In this document: piece after piece, positions 8,845 through 19,302 of the stretch
Position numbering within the stretch: the first letter of the stretch is position 1
How the letters are laid out: the number at the start of each line of letters is the position of its first letter
Notes under the pieces: generated by a model
Seen by the model: only the letters and a program-made list of their open reading frames with translations
Told to the model about the DNA's origin: nothing
Databases searched by the model: none
Program-made: the position numbers and the translations under genes
NCBI GenBank assembly: GCA_021521415.1
Contig: JAIQDT010007597.1
Coordinates: 1 to 64,000 of the forward strand
Length of the DNA stretch: 64,000 nucleotides
Reading direction: 5' to 3'
DNA from: Bidens hawaiensis
Taxonomy: Eukaryota > Streptophyta > Magnoliopsida > Asterales > Asteraceae

Positions 8845-11467
8845 TCAGTCATGCTCCATATAATCAATGTCAGCGTCTTTCAAAGCACCTGCCCAAAACT
8901 TGCATATGATAATAGAGGCTGCCATACTTATGAATTATTTTGCAGCCGTTTCAAAAATCGGTTAAGCTATTATCTGAAATGTACTGAGGGACTTGATGTC
9001 TCTCTCGCCAAGTTTTATCAAGTCTCTTGGATCAACAAATCTGAACTGCCCTTTGCCCTTCTGCAAACGTACAACAACGGTGGCAGTCTCACTGTCATAC
9101 ATTCAGAATCTCATGTTGCCCTTTGCCCTTCTGCAAACGTACAACAACGGTGGCAGTCTCACTGTCATACATTCAGAATCTCATGTTATCCAGAGTACCA
9201 TATGGAATAGCTTTAGGTACAGGAATATGAGTAGCCTTCTTTGTAGCAGGCCACATAACACTGACCATTGTCTTTCCTGTCTTTGGATCCTTGACCCCCT
9301 TATCCTTTTTCAAAAAAGATTCTGCAGTTGACATGTTCGGAAAGCCTCTATCAACTTGGCCTTTCAGAAAGTTCCAGAAATCCCTACCACGTTTATCATT
9401 TGTTGGGTTGTGGAATAGAGATTTTATCAAGTCACTGAGATCCACCTTTGTCCATGATCCGAAATCTTTCATCTTCTTATAGTACTCAGTGGTCCCGGAC
9501 TTTCGTTTGACCCACCACATGTTCTTCTCAGCATCAAAACCCCATGACATAATTCCAGACCTATCCCTATATTTATCTGAGAAAATCTCTGGAAAGGTGA
9601 CAACGAACCTCTCTAGGTGATCAGATGGCTCAACATTCTGATTGGAGTTTTTCATCACCAGCAGCTTCTTTTGAACTCTATCTGACTTCTCTTTGGTAAT
9701 TGGAGGTGCAGACATATACTGTTTTAGCGTTTTAGATTCATCTATGTTTTCAACTAGACGAACAGTAGAGCTACCACCTTGATCAACGTTGGGCATCTTT
9801 GAAATTACATCAGTAGTGCCCTTGAATTCATCTCCAAACTTCTGAACAAGTTTTTGTTGGAGGTCTAAATAAACAGCATTTAGCTCTCCCATGTTTGACT
9901 GAAGCTCTTTAATTTTGGAATCTTTGTCGGAATTACTAGCTTCCAGTTCTTGGATCCGTACATCTTTGACAACAGAATCTTGTTCGAGCTCAAAGACTTG
10001 ACGTTGAAGAGCATGTACATCAACAAGAGCATCCTCAAGTGCAAATCCCTTACCTTTCTTCTGTAAATAAATTTATTGCATGGCAAGAATCTGATCAATC
10101 TTATCAGAAGCACTAGAGCTTGACTGACCCTGATTGATTGGGCCAGATGATCCATAGGGAGCATCAGAGCATGGATTATAAGCCTCATCAGAGTGTGGAA
10201 TGTCTGCTTCAAAATCAAACTCACTAGAAATGTCATCAAAAGCTTGATCTTGAGTATGAGGCTCGATAGAGGATGGATTTGGATCAACGTGAGTCTCAGG
10301 AACAATCAAATCAGGCTGATGTTATTCTTGTTTTGGGCTTGTTGTTGTTGACGGTGTGGTTGTTTCATCTTCAATGAACAGCACGCCAGGTCTCGGATCT
10401 TTCTTCCTTCGTTTATGTGGATTGAGATCGGCGGCTAGTTCCTCGGGGACATCTTCATTTTCTTCATTTACAGCAGCTGCTTGAGGAGGCTTCATTGCAG
10501 TTGACTGTAGTAATTATTTGAAAGTCTCAAAATCCGTTAGTTGCTCAGCAGTTGGAGCACTAACGGTGTCACGGTGTTCTGTCTCTCCATCTTCATCATC
10601 AGAGATCTCAAATGTAGCAACACGCCTTTGAGCTGGCGCTGCATGTTCTTCAGCCACTTGAGCAATAACAGGAGCAACTTTTGTTTCGTCAAATCGGCCA
10701 AATTTAACCAAAGCATGAATGCCCTAATAAATGTTCTTTGATCCTTTCCTGGACTATTTTATCAACCCAAGAGTGTTGGTTCTCATCGACTTCATATCTA
10801 ATGTTTCTACAGTTTTGACAAGATCAGTGTAGTGAGAGTCAAAAATCATCTGTAAAAGATCGAGGATACATAAGAAACATCTCCTTCTTCTTCCCTTTCA
10901 AGTTGCTCGTCATCTCATCAAAGACAAACTTGAAATAGTTGAAATTCCAATCCATGATCAGAGCAACTACACCCGACATCTGTGTGTGGCTTATTTTGTC
11001 AGAACTTCCTTTTCTTCCCGGCACACATGTGAAAAACGTGTGTATCAAGAATCTCCAGTACGGGTGAAACAATTTCTTGATTGCTGGAGGATAGGTGCAC
11101 TCATATCCCATTCGTGTAAGAAGCTCAGAGATTTCAGCTGTTGAGTATTCCATTGGGTGATCAGGTTGATCCCCAAACAAGAGCACCTACCGTATGATGG
11201 CCTATGTGATGATGACCGGCTTCTTTTGTATTTTGGATTCTATTGACACAACTCCACCTAGTCCTCGCTGGTTGATCGAGGCATTGTTTCAAAAATATGT
11301 GATCATTTTCCTGCATATGACAGGTTTTCTCGTAACGCGTGAGAAATCCTGCAAGTGTTGAGACAAACTATCATAGACTTGAACTCCTTGTGTACTGGAG
11401 AGGGATCAAACAAGTGTCCAGCTATATTATGAGTGTCAACGAACTTTAAGGGAGCTTGATTAGCCAT
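8845..11467 (-). pseudogene. Additional ORF downstream of copia pol (broken)
   Basis: On the minus strand a protein begins at ATG 11465-11467 (MANQAPLKFVDTHN) and can be followed through frames 11186-10839, 10711-10514, 10309-10073 and 9892-9173 to a stop at 8845-8847, just before the polypurine tract. Visible parts are an N-terminal helical region (FGDQPDHPMEYSTAEI, YPPAIKKLFHPYWRF, MDWNFNYFKFVFDEM), an acidic Asp/Glu/Ser-rich middle, and a compact C-terminal region (MSWGFDAEKNMWWVKRK, GSWTKVDLSDLIKSLFH). Position and orientation match the env-like or additional ORF of SIRE-type copia elements. I see no signal peptide or membrane segment to support an envelope role, so the function is unknown. 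Early stops near 11340, several frameshifts and a 70-bp tandem duplication at 9048-9187 disable it. Confidence 0.72.
9048..9187. repeat. Two tandem 70-bp copies
   Basis: The unit from GCCCTTTGCCCTTCTG to AATCTCATGTT occurs at 9048-9117 and again at 9118-9187, virtually identical. It lies near the 3' end of the additional ORF and adds 70 bp, which is not a multiple of three. The lack of divergence means it is recent. Confidence 0.9.
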
Positions 11468-12259
11468 TACTGCAACAAACGAGTCAAGTTAGTAAGTATT
11501 CACGTAGTTTGAATAATAGTCATAAGTTTAAGAACACAATTCTAATTATCTCAAACTTTAAGGACTAATTGTGGTAAAACCATATTAGATGGACCATAAA
11601 TGTAAAATAATAATAGTTTAAGAATGATTTCGGTCCAAATGGGCAGATCTCTGTCCACACGAGGGATCTCGGTCAAATAAAAGAGTTTTTGGTTAACGCA
11701 AGTTGTTCTTTGTCAAGATCAACCGAGAACATGAGTTCTCGGTCAAAGCCCAGGAAATCTCGGTCAACAAAGTCAACCGAGAACCTGATTTGCCATGGGT
11801 TTTCGGTTTGACAGCTGGAGACAGAGAACCTTTCGTATTCCTCTTTGAAATATGTGCCATCTTCTCCAAAACACCGAAATCTCCATTAAACCTGCAACAA
11901 AACCTTTAAGTCCCTTTTTTATAACCCTAATACGCTCCAATCAAACCATCAATCACTGATCCTAACAACCCATGACTCCTCGTTCATCTATTGTATCCGT
12001 CTATTCATCTGTCAACCCTTGAGAACATAATTCTCCCAAAAAAAATTAGCTTGAGAACACGAGTCGTGGTTCATTTACCTGTGAATCAACAAACATGAAC
12101 AATAGCAGTTGCTTAATGTGATTAGCTTATGCAAGAAACAGTTCTCAGCTGGATAGTTTGAGAGAAAAGAGGGCTTAGAGTTTTTGAAAGTAATGAGAAC
12201 AATAATTTAGGTTAAGAGTTACTTATACCCAATTGATATGGGCCGAGAACCCACAAACA
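11468..12259 (-). other. Non-coding spacer of the copia element with CGGTCAAC repeats
   Basis: No coding frame of note is present. Between about 11630 and 11820 the word CTCGGTCAA or its complement TTGACCGAG recurs in both orientations. The same word dominates the 5' leader at 34060-34260, so the repeats flank the coding region. The spacer is cut at 12259 by the solo LTR and resumes at 14388. Confidence 0.7.
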
Positions 12260-13243
12260 TGTAAGGCCCCGTTACCGGTACCTCATATTTGGACGTTGGA
12301 TTTACTCACAAACGCAGTTTTAAATATCAGAGTTAATAAAAACTTTCGTGGAATAATAGAACTTCAACAATAACATTTTACATAACCCTCAAATCATGTT
12401 TTATAAAACATTCGTAGAGAATTAAAACGAAACATAGTCTTTAAAACATCACAACATTTCCTAGAGATGCCAGTATCTTCGATTCCATGCCATGTGTCTT
12501 CAGTCACTCAAGCTTCCTCAACCTATTTGCCTGTGTGCATACTAAAAGTCAGCTACGCTGAGTGAGTTCTAGTTAATCACATAACTTACTTTTCATACAC
12601 ATATACGTGCCCGAAGGTACGCATTACATACATATCATGATCAACAATCGTCCATACACATTCATATCTAACCATACATTATAAAGGGAAGTTCATCCTA
12701 CATACCTCAGATATTATTAGGGTCCGGTCACCCTTCATCCTCGGATATTATTAGGTTCCGGTACCCTTCATCCATAGCTTCATAATATACCTATTCTTAA
12801 ATGCTTTTCCTGACAATACGTGCAATCTCCGAAGTGCGTTCACGTACCATTAACATATCATACGTACATTATGCACACATCATATATATTCATACATGCA
12901 TCTTATATTACATCATACATAGCAATCACATCTTTAGCTACCACCTGACAGTACATGCAATATCCAAAGATCGTTCACGCACCGTCAAGCAATCATCATA
13001 CATAAAACATACAGGCATACACTTACCACTTAAGGTAAGTGTATTAACTATCACATCGAGTATGCACACAGCCCCGAAAACATAACAAGGAAGTGGAGCT
13101 AGAAACTCACCTCAATGCGGTTGCGTTCATCATTTACGGTTATTCCCTTCTTGAGCTGTGCACGACTAACTGTATAATAATTATACATTTCAGTAAACTA
13201 TCACTACACATATCTCTTTCTAGTTTAATTATTACCCTCAACG

Positions 13244-13333
13244 AACGGGGGTCCCGGGGCAGCGCCTTTGGCAGCGGGTAACTAGGGGCGGCAGCCCCAA
13301 GAGGGGTCCAAGGGGCAGAGCTCCTGGCTGGGG
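13244..13333. repeat. GC-rich hairpin / G-run block in the solo LTR
   Basis: Within an AT-rich LTR, this 90-bp block has many runs of three to five G on the plus strand and self-complementary pieces such as GGGGCGGCAGCCCC. The homologous block in the outer solo LTR is 34882-34971. Retention in both copies suggests a feature of the family. Confidence 0.75.
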
Positions 13334-13499
13334 TTAAGCTGCCAGGTCAGCTTGAAAAAATTTTATTTTTATTAACTGTCTTCACACATTTTCCATTAGG
13401 ATTTTGAATCATTAAATAATTTGCTACTTAAAATCAAAGGGCTTCTTTGTAATTAAATCATTCTTTTCTAAGTCCAGGGACTGTTCTTGTCATTATGCT

Positions 13500-13775
13500 A
13501 AAAACCTAGTTCGTTACTTATCCTTAACGAACTGACTTGTCATGACGAACTGGTTATTTTAACGAATTGAACCCTTCTAACGAATTGGACCCTTAAAAAA
13601 TCAGTCCATAGCGAACCAGTCTATGTAACGAATTGGACCTTTCAATTCGTTATCTTTTAACTATAGAGAATCAAGGGTAATTCGCTATCCTCTCCCCTTA
13701 ACGAACTGAAGTTAGTTCGTTATGTTTACTTAGGCGAATCAGCTAGCGAATCACTTTAATTCGTTGGTTATTCCT
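13500..13775. repeat. Degenerate AACGAATTG / AACGAACTG array
   Basis: The nine-base word AACGAATTG or its complement CAATTCGTT, with close variants, recurs roughly fifteen times with irregular spacing. The outer solo LTR has a comparable array at about 35180-35435. Confidence 0.75.
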
Positions 13776-14387
13776 TAGCAAACTAGGGTTAGGTCAGGGA
13801 ATGTCAGAACATTCCCTGACATCCCTTAACCTCGTACATACTTTTTCGACGCCGCCTTTGCCGGAAGGCCGCCGGAAAACCGCGAACACGTCGGAAAAAA
13901 CGAGTTTTAACTCGTTTTTCATCGTTTTTCGTCCCGTTCGATCCAGATCTAAGCTAGGGTGACCCCTAAGCTCATCATAGGTTCGGTTTATACCCGATTC
14001 CACCCGGATCTCGTGACTTAAACGGTTTAACGGTGTCGGCTCGTCGTTTCGTGTTTATATCTAACGGGTTTAAGCTCATAAAATAAAATACTATCATACC
14101 TTGGGTCGGGATCGGTTTCCTTCTTGGTTTCGGTCTAGAGAGAGAGAGAGACTAGAGAGAGAGCTTAAGTGTGTGTTTTGGGAGGTGTATGGAATGTGTG
14201 AAATGAATGATTAAAGGCCATTTAATGACTTACATAATTATGGATCATGGGCTTAAGCCCATGGTCCTTTCCTCTTTCTTTCATAGCCCAAGTCCATAAC
14301 CCATATCCATTTAACCCAACACTAGCCCGACTCATAATAACTTGTATTTTAATTTATTAACCGAAACCCGAAAAACGGGATGTTACA

Positions 14388-15874
14388 AAACAAGCCCAAA
14401 CCTTTGTTTCAGCCCAAAAACGCGTGATCACATAACTGACACACCAACATAAGGCCCAAAACAGTTTAAACACATTGAAAACAACCTAGTTAACTCACGA
14501 GTTTCGAGGAGAGTAGTTTCGAAGAAAAATAAAACAAAAATATTTAAATAATAAAAATAATACAAAAATAAACCTTTTGGGATCAAATTTCAGTTTTTAT
14601 GGAAACACCGTCTTTTATGAAAAGATCCAAACATGAAATCATATTGTTTAAGATGCTGTCACAAGGATTCACATTCAGCGTTATTATGACATAAAGAGAC
14701 AGGTTGATAGCCGGTATAATGAACTTAACATGATTTTCACTGCGTCAGTGATATGAATTAGGTTCAGTTCGGCATAAAGCTTAGATGGACATCACTCATG
14801 GACCTTTGATGCCTCATATCTCTTTTCAAAGCATATTTGGCTTTCCCCAGATCACCCCAATTTGACTTCAATCCCTTAGTGCTTGATCAAAAATTTTAGG
14901 AAACAATAAACTTTGAGCTTTAAGCTAATCGAAAGACAACAACACAAATTATATACATACTCAACTACTCAACATCATTCATCACTTGATTTTTTTTTAA
15001 TTAAAATAACAAGCACCTGCAAGTCCCGAATCTGGATCACTACAGTAAGATAGCACAATATTTTTGGTGATCAAGACACTAACGGACTCGTGTATGACTG
15101 GGTAATTGCTTTTCTGCCTATCATTCGGAGAGTTGTATATGGATACATGCCCATGTCTTCAAAATGACTCCACAATAAGTTCAGCATATTTAGTTTATAT
15201 CACTTCTACTTTTACGCATTATGGAAAGCTACCACACAAATCAATAACTGTTCAAGAGCCTTTTAAGCTTAATAACTTCACCCGTTAGGCACACAAAAAC
15301 AGTTTTTCTATCATTTTCCAAAGGTTGGATCAATTTTCATTTGAAAATATTTTGAAGCTTCTAAAAAGCTATTAACTGAATAATTATATCACTTCCCAGA
15401 GAGTAACAGAAGATACATATGTTAAGAACTCAGTCACCCCGATCACTCTTCAGTTTTCAGGTAAATGGCTATCCCGTATGACCACTGGTGGTTAACAGGA
15501 CCAAAACACATATGGGAATACGTGTCCCTCCAACTTGGAATTACCGGTATAATTTTAAATGAGAGAAATCAAAACAAAGAAAACACATCACGATCACCCC
15601 AGATGCTTTCAGTCTTTAGACAAATGGCTATCCTGTGAATCTACAGTAGATCACCGGACCAAAAATATAGAAGTATATGTTCTTCAAACTTGAGCAGCCA
15701 ACATAATTTTAAGCGAGAGTGAAGTTTGGAAGACATAAACAAAATTTTTTTAATAACATTTTAATAATAAATGAAAACATACACACACACACACACACTT
15801 TTTGAATTTTTTTTAATCCCCCCCTAAATTTATGCAAGTTTATAAAATATGTACAAATTTATTCTCAAAAAGAC
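14388..15874 (-). other. Non-coding spacer between copia RNase H and the solo LTR
   Basis: No protein domain is visible. Two diverged copies of a unit of about 170 bp (about 15415-15565 and 15590-15730) share GATCAC, AAATGGCTATCC and a TAATTTTAA stretch, an old tandem duplication. A (CA)n run sits at about 15780-15799. It belongs to the copia element because the TSD of the solo LTR joins it to 12259. Confidence 0.6.
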
Positions 15875-16450
15875 TCAATCCTTGAAACGGAGCATTTTAA
15901 GAAAACTCACAAGCACATTAAATTTGGCTGTTCCGACCGGTTTTGTAAATAAGCCCGCCACATTATTGTCAGTGTGAACTTGTTCAAGATGAATCAATTT
16001 TCGGTTGAAACAGTCACGAATAAAATGAACTTTAATATCGATGTGCTTGGTTTTAGAATGTTGAACTGGATTCTTAACAATTGCAATAGCAGCATCATTA
16101 TCACAGAAGATAGGGGAATTAAGAAATTCCAAACCGTAATCTAGCAGTTGGTTTTGCATCCAGATAACTTGAGAGCAGCAAGCTGATGCAGCAACATATT
16201 CCTCCTCTGTTGTCGAAGTGGACACCATTTGTTGTTTCTTGCATTGCCATGAAATGAGACGGTCACCTAAGAATTGGCATCTGGCAGATGTGGATTTCCT
16301 GTTAATTTCATCTCCACCATAATTGCTATTAGCAAAAGCATAAAGATCAAATTCTGAGTTTTTGGGATACCAAAGACCTAACTTCGGTTGTCCCTTCAGA
16401 TATCTAAAAATACGTTTAACAATAATTAAATGATACAGTTTAGGACTAGC
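15875..16450 (-). pseudogene. copia RNase H domain
   Basis: The C-terminal RNase H removes the RNA template during reverse transcription. Frame 16228-15875 holds the conserved end of the family: STTEEEYVAAS, CDNDAAIAI, SKTKHIDIKVHF and a terminal KMLRFKD before the stop. Upstream, between 16228 and 16450, the frame is broken. The usual first catalytic Asp region reads FANSNYGG, where copia elements normally have Asp in place of Asn, so activity is unlikely. Confidence 0.85.
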
Positions 16451-17440
16451 CTAAAAGCGAGCACAATGACAGACTGCAAACATGATGTCTGGGCGACTGG
16501 CAGTGAGATACATTAGATTCCCGATCATCGATCGATAGTACGTTTGATCTACGGGACTCCCTTCCGGATCAGATGACAATAGAGGCCTTTCCGCCATTGG
16601 AGTGTTAGCACTCTTGGAATCTTGAAATTCAAACTTAGCGAGCATATCCTCAACATACTTCCCTTGATGCAGTAAAATTCCCACCGAGCTTTGGAGAACC
16701 TGTAACCCCAAAAACATAGTCATTTCACCCAACGAACTCATCTCAAACCTTTTCTTCATTACTCCTTCAAATTCTGCACATAATTCAGCATTGGTGGACC
16801 CAAAAATAATATCATCCACATAGATCTGTACTAGAATCAAATCTTTTCCAACAGTTTTACGGAACAAGGTTTGATCAACGGTCCCTCGCTTGTAACCATG
16901 ATCTAGAAGATGTGCGGTCAGTGTAGCATACGACGCCCGAGGAGCCAGATGAAGTCCATACAATGCTTTGTCTAACTTGTAGCCGTGATTTGGTTTCTTG
17001 GGGTCAACAAAACCCGGTGGCTGATCCACGTAGATCTCTTCTTCGACTTCCCCTTTACGGAAACGCGGTCTTGACATCCATCTGATATACTGTGAACCCC
17101 ATGAATGACGCATAGGCCAGAAAAATCCTGATGGCCTCAAGTCTAGCCACTGGAGCATAGACTTCAGTGTAATATAATCCCTCAACTAGACGAAAACCAC
17201 GAACTACCAATCATGCCTTGTTTCTAACAATAACCCCGGTGTCATCTTGCTTGTTTCGGAAGACCCATCTCGTATCAAGTGCTTTCTTTCCTTCCGGTAA
17301 CTCAACCAGTCTCCAAACCTTCAACTTATCAAACTGATTCACTTTAATAGCATCTACCCAACTTGGTTCCTGAAGAGCCATTTCTTCGGTCTTTGGCTCA
17401 ATTTCAAAGATGAAACAGGAAAACAAACAGCTATTTATAT
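16451..17440 (-). pseudogene. copia reverse transcriptase domain
   Basis: This RNA- and DNA-dependent DNA polymerase spans two frames. The first (within 17960-17211) carries WVDAIKVNQFDKLKVWRLV and LDTRWVFRNKQ. The second (17185-16451) carries YKLDKALYGLHLAPRASY and the catalytic box YVDDIIFGSTN near 16800-16825, followed by MTMFLGLQV and YRSMIGNLMYLTASRPDI. A TGA interrupts the protein at about 17207 where relatives have Arg, a typical C-to-T change, and further shifts occur around 17050-17180. The catalytic Asp pair is intact. Confidence 0.9.
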
Positions 17441-18240
17441 GTCCTGTCTGACTTCTGGTGGATACACCCGTTTCAAGAGGACCTATGACATTCTCAATTG
17501 GATGATTTTTCTGAATTCTTGATGGAACCAAATGATCGGAAACATTCTCGGTAGAGTGCAAGTTTGTCAGATTTTCATCAATATCAGCAAGAGGGTTCTT
17601 CCATCCAGAGGTCGCTGTACTATGTGAGTACGATGTGCTGACGACATATTCATTTGGAATGTCATCGGGAAATAGTGTGCTCCCAAAAATCTGATGAATA
17701 GGATTCTCCCCCTCAACTTTTGAAGTACTTTCTGATGGAGTTGGTGAAGACGTTGAAGTTGTGACAAGTTCTGGTTGGGTCACAGGCATGGATGGAGTGA
17801 CATCGATTGGTTCTATCAGATCATCATCCAGAACAGGAGATATATGAGACACGACATTTTGATCTTCTTTCACAGTGTCAACATAAGCTTCACCTGTGAC
17901 GTTTGAGTTAGTGACTGGAAGCACGTTGAACGGTTTGAATAGTTCATTGTAGTCGAACAATCAGTCAGGACCGACATGAGCATCAGTTTTGTTTTCTTCC
18001 AACCAACGAATATCGTATGATTCCAGAATCTTCATGGTTGACTTGTTGTAGACCCTGTGGGCGGTATGACCCACATCACCAACAAAGTAACAATAATCAG
18101 CTTTGGCCCTGAATTTCAGAGTAGATTCGAGATTCAATAGAGTGCACAGACAACCAAATGCTCTGAAATGTGCAACAATAGGCTTATGGTCATAGACATT
18201 CTCGTATGGAGTCTTCATTTGAGGTTTGTTGATTATCATC
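17441..18240 (-). pseudogene. copia integrase C-terminus and linker
   Basis: Frame 18239-17961 holds the end of the copia integrase region (KTPYENVYDHKPIVAHFRAFG and a YNKSTMKILES stretch). It is followed by a linker rich in Ser, Thr and Pro (17960-17441, for example TTSTSSPTPSESTSK) that joins integrase to reverse transcriptase. A stop at 17958-17960 separates the two frames. Confidence 0.75.
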
Positions 18241-18872
18241 CGACTCTGAACATAACAGGCCGTATTAATAGCTTCTGCCTAGAAAAACATTGGCATCTTA
18301 GAATCACACAACACAGTCCTTGCTACTTCAATAAGAGTTCTGTTTCTTCTTTCAGCCACACCGTTCTGTTGTGGTGTCCTAGCTGAACTATACTGACGGA
18401 GCACCCCCCCTTTCTGAGCAGATATAAATCAATGATGAGTTCTTGAATTCCGTGCAATTATCACAACGTATTCCCTTCAGCTTCAAGTTCAGTTGGTTCT
18501 CCATAAGCACAATAAACTTCTTATCAAATCTGTAGTTTCACTCTTATTTGACAAGAAAAACACCCAAGTAAAGCGTGAGTAGTCATCAGTAATAACAAGA
18601 CAATAAGAGCTACGAGAAAGACTCAAGACATGAACCGGTCCAAAAAGATCCATATGTAACAATTGGAAAACTGATGAAATGGTATTAATCAATTTCGGCT
18701 TATGAGTTTTGCGATGATGTTTACCCAAGGCAGAAGCCACACAATTTTCAATAGTCACAAAATCTTTAATAGGTAGACCACGTACCAAATCATTTTTAGC
18801 AAGACGATTCAAATTTTTAGTATTAGCATGACCAAGGAGACGATGCCATATCATGGCATTATGTTCTGACAC
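18241..18872 (-). pseudogene. copia integrase N-terminus and core
   Basis: Integrase inserts the DNA copy into the genome. Frame 18872-18489 begins with the GAG-pre-integrase/zinc region (HRLLGHANTKNLNRL, then ENCVASALGKHH, where the second Cys of the HHCC finger appears replaced). The core start follows (LLHMDLFGPV, VITDDYSRFTWVFFL), giving the first Asp and the second-motif context. Downstream to 18240 the frame is broken, but the terms for an RNA-element E-motif region (NRT, ERR type) can still be read on the minus strand. Confidence 0.82.
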
Positions 18873-19291
18873 TTTTCAAAACAAGCAAGTTTTTCATCAG
18901 GAACATTTTTGTTCAAGTCGATCACATATGCATTATCTTTTCGTTGTGATCGAACAAGAATCCAGTATTCTGGTATAATTATACTAGGTTTTAAAATCAA
19001 GCACTTCTTCTTAGTAAAGTGAGTTGAAAAATCTTTATCACAGATTTGAGACACGCTCAACAAACTGTGCTTCAATTCTGGAACAAAATTAACATTTTCG
19101 AATTTTAGAATATCGTTACCTACAGTACCCTTCTGAGTAATCTTCCCCTTTTCTCCTCTCGCAAAGGACACGTACCCACCATTGAATGTTTGAATGTCGT
19201 GAAGTTGGGAAATGTCTCCTGTCATGTGCCTGGAACAGCCACTATCTACATACCAAGGTCTGATGATATTCCTCCATAGCTGTCCCTGCAC
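18851..19291 (-). pseudogene. copia aspartic protease domain
   Basis: The protease that would cut the Gag-Pol chain. Frame 19291-18851 carries WYVDSGCSRHMTGD, the copia protease active-site motif (DSG), then FARGEKGKITQKGTV and FVPELKHSLLSVSQI, as in other copia proteases. The active Asp is kept. It overlaps the start of the integrase frame in another reading frame, so a frameshift lies near 18860. Confidence 0.88.
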
Positions 19292-19302
19292 GAAGCGTGA
19301 GA

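Larger units (their letters stand above)
12260..14387 (-). mobile_element. Solo LTR inside the copia element
   Basis: A 2128-bp LTR starts TGTAAGGCCCCG and ends GATGTTACA on the plus strand (TGTAACATC ... CCTTACA on the minus strand). It is flanked by AAACA at 12255-12259 and 14388-14392. It aligns throughout with the outer solo LTR, including the GC-rich block (13244-13333), the AACGAATTG repeats (about 13500-13770) and the CATTCCCTGACAT region. No internal domain is present, so it arose by LTR-LTR recombination. GA repeats at about 14140-14163 sit where the leader would begin. Confidence 0.93.
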
